Source: a virus. Taken from it: a DNA stretch of 32,337 nucleotides. Below, piece after piece: positions 15,415 to 27,400 of this stretch (within the stretch, counting starts at the first letter, position 1; each line of letters begins with the position of its first letter). The notes below the pieces were generated by a model that saw only the letters and a list, made by a program, of their open reading frames with translations, did no database searches and had not been told where the DNA came from. Location: the IMG/VR virus record IMGVR_UViG_3300024346_000297, positions 1-32,337 of that record, one strand, 5' to 3'. Position numbers and translations under genes: made by a program.

Positions 15415-18400
15415 GTGGCCAAACAGTTACGTTTTCCTTCAAGAAATTAGCAATCTTATTATTAGATCTTGCTAAACTCTTACCCGGATCGTTCCACAAT
15501 GTTAACTCTTTCTTAACAATAACCACCTCAGTGCCTTCGGCAGCAGCATTTGTTACTGTAATTCTGTTAGTAGTTCCGTCTACACTAAATTCTGCAGAGA
15601 AAGTACTATCACCTTCTGTACTGTACGGATATCCATTAGTTTCTTCAAACAATTCGTACTCCGCTTTCTTCAACTTATATCCGCTGACAAATACATCAAC
15701 TTCATTTATATCTAATGGAGTATAACTTAGATTACCTAAATTTGTTGTAACTCCATTACTAATAACAGTATCGATAATGATCTTGTCAGCGTAAGGAATA
15801 GTTTCAGTTGGGCCAATGTCCTGTACCGTTTGTCCTGCTAGATGTACTGCCGGTGTTCCAGTGCCTAACGTGCCTCTGCGTAACTGTCCAAGTACATTAC
15901 CAACCTTAGTAAAATATTCAATACGCTCACCGTAAATTTCAATAATACCCGGCAGGTTTAATGCTGGATTTGGTAGGGAGAATACAGATCCGTCTACTAC
16001 GGTAATTTGAATATCTGATTGTGTTAGATTACTTGCCAGTACAGATGCTTTTTCTGCACGTAGTCGCTTGTAATGTACTCGATTTAACATGTCCTTAAAC
16101 TGCATAAATCCAAATGTACTACGGACAGTTTGATCAGAGAACAACATTACCTGCACTACGTCAGTAGACTCTAAAGAATCTTTCAATCTAACAGTTACAC
16201 GATCATCGTCAACAGCATAGTCAACACTATGAGTTAGTAGTGTACCATTTTTAATAATCCATACAAAATCGTCCGATACTGATGATCGGCGTAGTGTAAA
16301 ATATCCGCCTAATTTATTTGTAAATTCATAGTAGTCAGTTGTACCAGGCGTCAATGTAGTTGACGGTATCATTATATCAGTAGTTCTATCTATGTCTAAT
16401 AACATGTGATTGTAGAATGAAATTATTTCAATGTCGGTATTTGCCGGATATAATGTAGAAAACTCAATAGTTCCTGCATCAGTTATTGCATAATCAAAAT
16501 CTACATTAATTACCACTGCTAACTTAGCACCAGCTATATACGACGATTGAGAAATCTCAATTGTAATTCCTAATAAATCAACAATATATCCTACGCCGGG
16601 TGTTAGTACATTAGAATCAGCATATACTCGAATATTATTAGAGCTAATTGAATACGTAGCAAATTTATGTGCAGGAATTGTGTAAGATAATACATCATTA
16701 GCCATTGTAAAGTATATCACAGTTGACGGACGTAGTATTTCTTGACCTTTGCGCACAATAACATTTGTTTCGTACGGTTGTAATCTATTTCCGGGTAATA
16801 CTCCAGAATTTAAATTATCTAAATTGTAAACTCTAGCAGTTCCATTAGTAGTGATAAGTTGACTCTTTACTACACTAGCGGTTTGAACAGTAGTTCCAGT
16901 ATCTATCATGTAGTTAATAAGTGAATCTGCTTCAACTGACGAACTAAATCGTATAGCAACTCTGTTAGGACTGTCATATGTATTGTCAGTTCTAAATAGT
17001 TCATACGTAGGTACTATGCCATTAACCAACACGGTAGAAGTTAATTCACCGTCAATCCATGGGGCACGAGTAACATATTCAGTAGTAGTGCCGTCGGCTA
17101 CGAAATGATCCAAATCTAATATATTTTCACTGTTAAAGCCTACACTAATTATGCTAACTACAGAATTGGCCAACGGAGCAGTATCAAATATTACAGAGTT
17201 TGATGCCCAATCAATAGTATATGCGATTTGTTCAATTATTACGTTGCCAACTTTAACAATCACTGCTCGGTCAGTAGCAAAGTATTGACCTATAATAAAT
17301 GTATTGGTAACACCATTGCCTATATAGTTCTTAAATAAGATGTTTGGGGCGCCGCCTTCTGGCCTATGATATACTTTAATGGCCAGTGCATCTGTTATCT
17401 GTCCGGGAACAATTTCTTCCGGAGCATAACTAGTTGCGGGGGTAACAAAATCATCGCCGTCAATGTTAATATCTGCAGGAGCGTATCCAGTTGCTGTTGT
17501 TAGCACTGATCCGTTAAAGGCGCCGCCTTGTAATTGTGTATCGTAATCATTAGGTCTTGGAAGAATGCTTCCATCGCTTGTGCTCTTACGGAATATAACT
17601 TTATCTTTATTATTAATAGTTAAATTAGAATTAGGTAATGTAAATATTTCTGTTGTTCCGTTGCCAACAATAGAGTTCATTATTGCATCAAGATTAGTTT
17701 GTTGCGGGGTATTGTAAGCTGGATCATCAAGTCTAACAGGGGCACTGTATGTGTATCCGTATACAGTGCCGCCTGTGCCCAAAACTACAACCTTGTCTAA
17801 ACTAATTGAAAATGTATTTTCAGAAATTATTTGACGAATTCGATATGTGCCATTATAGTTTCCAGCAGTTACTCCTGCTATAGTAACAAACATATCAGCA
17901 GTAAATCCGTGTACAATGGCGGTGGTAATCCAAACAGATTTATTGCTTAACGCGGACTCAGTTGCTGAAATAATATTAACAGTTGCAGTTGGATTGTATC
18001 TAGAAATATAGACGTTCACTAATTCTCCAACACTAGGAGCATATTGTAAATCATATGTATAGAGACCCGTTGATGCTGTAATTATTCTATCATCATAGAT
18101 TGGGTCAAATCCATCCCACTCATCAGTGAACCACGGAAGGGCGTCCCACCCGCCGGTTGCTCCAAATCCTAATCCTTGTAGTTGTACACCACTATAATCA
18201 ATTCCGTTCATTAGTTGGGCTAGATCTTTACCTAACATTCCACTTGTTGGCTCATAGAAGAAATTAATTCTGTCAGCTGCCGACATATGTTCAAAGTTTT
18301 TCTCATAGGTAATTCTAATTGTCTCTCCCACAGTAGGTGCAGTATCTAATGTTAACAATCCAGAATAACTGGTGTATCCTCTGCTGGTAGATTTTCTAGT

Positions 18401-21400
18401 CGATAACGTATACTCGCCTCGTAAAATGTCAATGCCAGTAACTCCAGGAGTGTTAGGATTTATTCCTGCTGGATATAACTTGATAGAAGCTGATCCTATT
18501 TCTATTCTTGGACTCCACTTTAACGCAAATTGTACACGTGACCCTGTACCAAGTAATGTTTCAGTTTCAGTTTTTTCACTAATATGATAGTCTCTAGTTA
18601 TTCTATCAAATTTAATAGCAATCTTATTTGCTCTAACTACTTCACTTTCAATAATAGCAATTGCGGTTGCTGCGGTTCCTGTCTCAGATAGGCCGCCGTC
18701 TAGTGTGATGATAGGTGCCTTAAGATAGCGTGTGCCGCCTGATATTAAATCAATTCTGTTGACTTTGCCGTTGGAAATATATGCTTTTGCAGATGCGCCG
18801 GTGCCGAATCCACTTTCAATTTTAACTACAGGTTGATTAATATATCCGCTGCCGCCATTAAATATTTCTATAGACTGTATAGTAAATCCTACATGATCAT
18901 ACCAGTGTTTCCACGGATATGCTAATATGCTATTTGAAGATGCATCAATAGTGCCATTGTTGGCAACTGTTACATTCATCGGTGTAACTGTTAAATTTTC
19001 AGTGACTAACGGAATTAAATCAAAGTCAGTTGTTGATTGTCTAGCATAATCTGTTTTGTTATAAGAACTAACATACTCTCTAATTTTTGTTCTGTATGGT
19101 TTTACTTCATTAATATAGTCTTCAAAATTAGACAAATTATCGTTATTATATGTAACTTTTTCTTTTAGTTCGCCTACATTATGAGTTGCTTTTACAAAAC
19201 TAGTCTTAAATGCCCAGTCAATAAAAATTTGCTCGTGCATTACATAACGCAAACTTGAAAAGAATAATTTTAAATATTCAACTCGAAGATTGTCAACGAA
19301 AATTTTATCTTTAATAGAATTGATAATAATTCTTAATTCAGCTGCTGCATAATTATCATACAAAGAAGCATCAAATAGTTGATTGTCAAATCCTACTGAT
19401 GAGTTAATAAATGTATAAATGTTACTTGCAAATTGTATAGTTCCGGATTGTCTGCCAACAACTTTATAATTTTGTGTATAGTCAATTGTTGTTAAATTAT
19501 CGTATTTCTCTAATAGTAGCCAGCCGCCGCTACCGATATTTTTTACCTTAACTATGCTGCCAATGTTTGCAGACAGTGTTACAAGATAATATGTATTGTC
19601 GACTAGATAATCAATTTTTGTAAACTGTGTATACCCAGTAGCATACCAATCAGCATACGTCCAGAATTTTGTTACATCAAATGATTGACTTCTTATACGA
19701 TTCCAACTGCTGTCTCTAGCAGTCCACTCATAGATACTCCATTTATCAAATGAACTAGTATCGCTGGACACCAACACAGCATGAGGTCTTACTATTAGCA
19801 TAGTCTCACTGAAATACCCGCGCCCGGCATTTTGTATAGTAACACTGATAATTCTGCCAGCAGTATCTAATATTGGAAATAGGACTGCCCCAATTCCTGA
19901 ACTTACAATTTTGATAAGTGGAGGATTTTTGTATCCGTATCCTGGATTATCTATCAATATATCAGTTATAATTCCATTTTCAGTTACCGCAGTTAGTGTT
20001 GCCTGAACTAATGATGCAGTTCCAATAAATCGCAACTCAGTGTCTAAGTCAATAACAGTGTCCCACAATCCTGAAACTGTTGACGGGGCAGGATCAGATA
20101 ACATTAGATCACTTATATCAAAGTCATCGACAATTAAATTTTCCATTAAGATAGCATTAACTCGTTCTATGTACTGTTTTAATGCTTCAACTCTATTAAC
20201 AAACATCCCCTGACGAGGTCTAAATTCTATTCCGTAACGATTTTTTACTGGAAGATTAGTATCAGGAATAACCCGATCGTTACTGTCTTTTCCGATTAAA
20301 CTGTCTATCCATTTGTTTTCAATATTTTTAGGAATAGTTGTGTTTGGATGCTCGCTTATAATTTTCCATTGACTGTGCATGTTAATGTCATGATTCTCTA
20401 TTAACCATGTCTGGAAATTTAATACTATATCAGTACCTTCTAATAGATTAGCAAAATTAACTAAACTAAAACTGTTTGTACCAGTAGGGGCAACACAGGT
20501 GTATCCGTATCCTATAGGATCAGATATTAGGCTGGATATTTTGTCTGCTGCTATTGTTCTACCAGCAGCATTAGGTGTTATTTTTTTATTCTTAACCCAG
20601 AAATAATATGTAGGAATTAATCGTTGCCCAACAGTGTCATATTTGTTTTTAACACTATAGACAGTGTCCCCATAAAGGCTTGTACCACTAATACCTGCGG
20701 CCAGTCCTTTAGTAGTATCAGCTAAATTGTTCCATTCGCTTGGTAGATACTTTGTTTCAACCCATTCGTAGATATCAATGCTTGCAGTTTTATATAACTT
20801 GTTCCAAGTAGTTGATCTATATACTACTTCTCCTCCTTGGTTGTCTAAAAACTTAGCACGAGTTAAATTCCACCATAACATACCTACTTGAGCGGTAGTC
20901 CAATTTAATCCGCTATCAACGTTAACTGCACTAGTACCCACAGAGTAAGTTGCTGGGTCAAAATATGTTTTGTATCGAATTTCTTGGTCGGCTATGCCTG
21001 GAATTTTTCCCTGTATCGGATCAACTACGTCAAGGTACGTTACAATAGTATTGGTTATTTTATTGTATAGATATGCCTTTTTAACATTAGAAATATTTGG
21101 TCTCGGTTGCTCGTACACTTTTAAAGTCCATGATTTTAACACCGGTGATTTAACATATGAGAACATTGTACCGGCAGAGCTGTTAAAATTAGGTGCTCCA
21201 ACTAAAATTGTATTATTACCTGTGGCAATTGATGCTCCGTAACTGACAGCAGTTGAAGTGACACTTTCGCCGTATAAAAATTTAGTACCGTAAAGATCAT
21301 AAATATCAACTCGGCTTGCGCTAGTAGCAAATACTACTAACGTAGTATCGTTGTTAGTAAATTGTACCGTTGTGCCAAATTGGTCGCCTATATCTTTAGT

Positions 21401-24400
21401 TAAACTTGTAATTATTTGATACGGTGTGCTGGCACTGGTCGTATTGTATATATAGACGTTACCAATATCACTGCCAATAGCAATATACTGAGAAGATTGG
21501 GCTAACGAAATACTTTTACCAAATCTATCACTTGATGCAATGCCACTAAGCGTAGTTGACAATACATAATTGTTTAGAGTTAACGTATATAGTTTTACTT
21601 GACCTTTATTTGAAACAGCACTCGGTACTGCTGCGGCAAACCTGTTGCCTGTTGCAGACATTGTGATATTTTCAACATCAGTTATTAATAACGAGTTTAC
21701 ATAATTGGCCCAGCTACTATTCCCAGTAGCTTGATAAAAATACACTGCATCAATTGACGACACTGCTAAAATATAAGTAGTTCCATTTTTAGCAAATGCT
21801 AACTTAGTTCCAAATTGTTTGTCAGCTGCCGGAGTTTGACTTATTATATAATTAACAAAAGTATATCTATTGCCTGCTGCTTTATAATACAGGGAAACAT
21901 ACCCTTGATTATTAAATCCGCTTCCATTGACATTAGATGCTGACGAGGCGGCAATTGCTAACCATTTGCCGTCAGCTGATAACGCAGTTTCGGCACCAAA
22001 TTCTTGAGTAGCAATGTCAGCTATAGATGAGTCAATTACCAGTGAATGCGTTTGAATCCATTTATATACTTGCGTACCAATAGTAGTGTTGTATGTTCCT
22101 GAGACATTTTGTCTTTCTAATATAATTACCTGGGCAGCATCTGTTACAATTGCCGTGGTACCGGTTTGAGATACTGTTACTTTTTTACCAAAGTTTAAAC
22201 CAGTAAGATCAGGAATAGTAGTAAGGTCTATATTAAAAGAATTATATATTGTATTATTTTCGTAAACACCCCAGGTGCCGTTGCCAGAATCTTTGGTCCA
22301 TAATAATTCACTAGGTTTAATACTAGTTGGTAAATTATTATTTACATTATCAATTGTATCAAACAAGCAAGGAACAAACTGGTACAATACTATTGCTGGT
22401 GGTTCCGGTAACGGCGACCAGCCTGTTGCTACTGTGCGAATAACAATTTTTCGTGGTGTTGATGCTCCGGGCGTGCTGCCAACTCGCTCTACGCCAACTG
22501 AGTACACCGTATAAAATCCATCTTTTGGAACAGCAACATTTGTGAGACCTACTATATCGCCAGCGACTACATTAGGAATTATATTGCAGGTTAGAACTAT
22601 TTCTCCAATTTTACTAGTAGAGTTATAAAAGTATTCTGCTTTAGTTACAGTGAATGCACTCTGAGTAAATCTATATACATTCCATCGTTCTTTAAAACTG
22701 TTTAATTTATTTTCAAATGCGCACCATACATAGTCACCTTCGGTAAAGATACTAATATCATTTAGTAACGTAACGTCTAATGTGTCAACACTTAAATTTA
22801 CATCTTCATATCTAACAAATCCAGGAGTACGCAGAAACTGTTTAGTGCCTGTTACTGTCCATATATCGTTATTATATCCTAACGGTTTAATGTATATATC
22901 CGACGGACGTTGTCTGTAGACAAAATCAACTACTGCGGAATCAATTGTTGATACTAACTCTACTGGTTGAGGATTTATTTTAAATTGTGATTCATCTAAA
23001 ATAAATTCTGTTTCATCAAACGCGGTAACGGCGCCGTATGATCCTACACGAACTGCCCATTCTTCGTTAAATGTTAAACTTTCTACGCCATCAGCACTTA
23101 GCACGTCAAACAATTTATTAAGAACATTTTGCGTACCTTTTTCAATAATCATACCTTGATAAAATTTATATTGACTCACATCGTCTTTGATAATATTTTC
23201 AAGGTACTGACGTTTCTGGTATCCAATTAAGTGCTGTGCAAATTTCTGTTGCTCTGCATCAAAATTGTCAGTATCGAGGTCGTAAAAATCGGTAAACTGT
23301 TCAGCTCGATAATCCCAGTTAGCTGACATTTTTGCTGTGGGCTTTTCAGCAAGCAAGGACCAGTTAGCAGCATTGAACTTTTGGACACCCGGTAAGGTTG
23401 ATAATGCAGAATAATAAAATTCTTTATACTTTACAATGTCACCTAGTTTATAATCAGTCCATGGTGTCCAGTCATATATTCTAGCTTGGTCAAAAATAAA
23501 TCCTGGAATGTTAAAACCGCCCTTCCAACTTTGACTGAGATATCCGATAACTTTAATACGTTCCTGACGGTATCCGGGTTCAAGATCATAGATAACATCA
23601 TTAAACAATGTTCTGTTATCTAAGATCATTACATGTTCTTTTTGTATCATATAAAATACAGCGCCATATATTCCATGGGTAGTACTTGTAGGAGTTATTG
23701 AAAATTGATTTTCATCGTCATTTCGATAGGTATTAGTAAATTCAGGTTCTAATTTTTGACCATCTACTCTAAATATTTTATATCCATAAAACGGATCTAG
23801 CAGATCATTAACCACACTGTTAGTAGTAGATAAGGTTATTCTATTTGCTGCTGGGCTCACAGAAAGTACTGCGCCGGCGCTCCAATTCTGGGTTGTCCAA
23901 AACATAAATTCTTTTACTGCGGTTTCCCAGTTGGTAATAGCTTTTAATGTAGTGTTAAAGTCATCAAATACAAATCCTTGATTTGACAAATATGCCCCGT
24001 ACCCTTGCAAGAAATCTACTACTTCTTGAACTGTTGCTAACTTTGTTCCGTAGCCCAAAGTTAATGGTAGTGTAGTATCCCATGATTTTCTAATGTTGGC
24101 ATCACGGCCGCCACTAACTGGCAATACTGCAAGTCTAGAAAATAGTGTAGCGTCAAACGTATCTGTAGAGGTATGGACAACATTTACTCGATAATATTGG
24201 TTACCGTAATATACAATTCCACCAGCAACATAACGTTTGCCAGCTGACCATATAATATAACTTTCAGATATTCCGCCAACATTAATAGTTCTAGCAGATT
24301 CTAACCACGGATAGTAATTAAAATACGGTTGCTCGTTATAATATCCGGTGATTTCAAAACCATCAACATGTTTGGTAATAACTACTCCGCTGTATACTAC

Positions 24401-27400
24401 TTTTTTAACTGCTGACGATGTGTTTAAGAAAACAGTGTAATTTTCTTCAGGAATAAAAATACTACCAGTACTGGTTGGACTCTTACTATCTAATAATAAT
24501 TTAAATTTATTCTTTGCGGTAAATCCGCCTAACTTAACTCCAAGATTGTTAGTTAGAGTATCTAAATCAGTCTGATACTGACTAATCAACACGGTTGTAT
24601 CATTGGTCAAATAGTCAACGATGTAGTTGATTAATCCTGATGTTGATACTCGTTGTGTACTTGTTGCAGTTGAGGGCAATACAATATCAGCAAGCCTAAT
24701 ACGTAATCCAGTTTCAGAATAGACTAATTGATTACTAAGATTACGCACCGTACGACTTCTATCTAAACATGTTCCAAGAACTCGATTAGGTTGCATTAGT
24801 AATGCTGCTTGAATGATTGCAAAAGGATAATGTCCCGAACGACGCCATGCAGATTCAACTGGTCCAACATCGCCAAATGTATAATAGCCTTCTGCAGTTG
24901 GTTTGATAGGACCGTTTACAAAATTAGAATTAACTGGGTCTTGCAATTCGCCATTCTCGTCTACAGGCACACCGTGGGCTAAGATAGACTTTGCAAATTT
25001 ATCCAAACGTCTAATAGGTTGTCCAGGTTCTCTAACTATGCCCTGACGGATATCATCCCACATGATTAAATTGTCACTAGTATAAGGGACTGGACCGTAG
25101 ACTTCTTGCCACCACGTTGGAGCTAAACTAAATCCCAAACACTCCCATGGATGTGTATGCGGGCGGTCAGTATCTAACAACCAACGATATATACCTCTCC
25201 AGTAAGCCGGAACAGGGTATCCGTTAGGAGAATAATTACCTCGATAATTAAACGTAAATGGATCTAATCTGTTCCACCATTCAATATTCTGTTTAGTAAA
25301 ATCTTGTCCAACATTGCTGGTCCATTGATAAAAGAATGTGCCTAGGATAGATTCGTATTCATCTTTTGAGTATACTGTTGCTCTATCATACCCCGGAACG
25401 TAATCGTAGATATTAAAAATATCAGGATTATATTGTACTTTGATATTATTGAAAATACGTTTTTCTAATTCCAAGATTAGGTCATCTCGGTAGTCGCCAA
25501 ATGCAATAGTTATACTACCATCGTGTCCTTGAATAACTTCCGTTGGTACGGCGTAGGTAGTGTCTACAAATTTTGAAGGAACAAACTTAGGATATAAACC
25601 TAACTTAGTAGGTGTAGCAGGACAGAATGACCCGTCAGTACTTTCGTACTCTACTGCCATGATAATATCACCATCAGTAAGGTCAGTTAGTATTTCAAAG
25701 AATACATCTGTACCAAATACGTAATCTTGGCCTTCTACTAGTTGCACATCGTTTAGGTAAAGATTAACTGCTTTATTTGATAATACTGTTAAATTAAATA
25801 CCGCATTTAATGGATATATTTTTGTACGAGCATCAAGCACTGTATATTCAAATATACTAGACGCGGCATATCCAAACATATCTGATAGGTAGTAAGGACG
25901 TGATGTGGATTTATCTTTTGCTAATTCTGCTAGTACATGGTCAACGTGTCGTCGTGGATCTGTGTCAATTCCCGAACTAGTTGCTGTTACAATAAATGCT
26001 CTCTTAAATTTACTGTAATCATCTCGTGCTTGTTCTAATGCTTTGAATACATTTGCAGTTGGGGTGCCGAGGTGGTATAGACTTAAATTTACAGGACCAG
26101 AATGTTGAATAAATCGTGTGCCATACGCTGTAACATTTCCAATATCTCGTAAATTACCAGTGCCAGGATATGTACCAACAAATGCACTAATATTGTCAAT
26201 TATAGTATCAACGTGATCAATTACTTGACCTAATGTAAATTCTGATAAGTTATTGTTTAATGGATTGTTTTGTAAATTAACTGGGATTTCATAATATCCG
26301 TTATTATTTTTTTGCTGTGCAGAAAAACATTTCAATGTAACTACGTCAGTCAATGCAACATTAGTCGTTAGCAATATATATTTTCTAACACTGTTTTCAG
26401 TAATAGTATAATTAGACCTAGGCTGTCTCTTTCCGTTGATGTATACTCTAACTTCTAAATCAACTAACTTATCTACATTTGAATATACGTCAACTGGAAA
26501 ATTATTAACTAATCCACTTTCTTTAAATATTCTAATAATGGGCTGTAAATTTGTTATCAGTGTAGTCTTCCATCCATTAACATAATTAAAAGTAGTTAAA
26601 TTTGAAATTGATTTTAAGAATCCAACATCAGTAGGCTGAGTAATAATATCAACTACATTTTTATATTTAAAAGTGTCAGATAACAGATTAAACTCAAAAG
26701 CAATATCACCAATATTGTTTATATTTTGATAGGATAATGGAAATCCTAATTCGGTATCAGTTGTTCCAGTTCCTACTTTATATGAAAATAATTTAGTGCC
26801 TGCAAATGTTGTACCGTCATATACCAATGCGTTTCCGTAGCTGTTGCCGCTGGCGGCAAATACGTCAAATAATGGAGGTTGATTAACCTCCGTTTTTGTC
26901 TGACCAATTTTCCATGTAGTGCCAGTGTACCAATACATTAGTCCCTGATTCACAGTTCCTTGCTCTACTAACAAAGTTTCATTCACTAATGGAATACTGT
27001 CATCAGCTTCGACTAAATTAATTTGTCTACGATATCCAGAAAACACTTCTAACTTGTGTACATCTGAGCCTGTTGCAAAAATATCAGCAACCACTGTTAA
27101 ATTTTTGTCAGTATATAATTTTATTTGAGTAGTATTAAGTACTAACACATAGTAGGCTTTTCTGTTGATCAACCCAGAAATATCTGCATTACCATTATTA
27201 AGATATAATATTTGATTGCCTGTTGTTAGACCGTGACCAATAGAATTAGTTAATGTGTTAGTTTCTATTGTAATAATATTAGTATCCGTATCAACTCCAG
27301 ATAACGCATAAAAACCAATCTGGCGGCCGGGAACCGTAATATTTACAAAATTAATATTAAAGATTCGATCTTTAACTAGAGAGTCAGTATCTGCTGTAAA

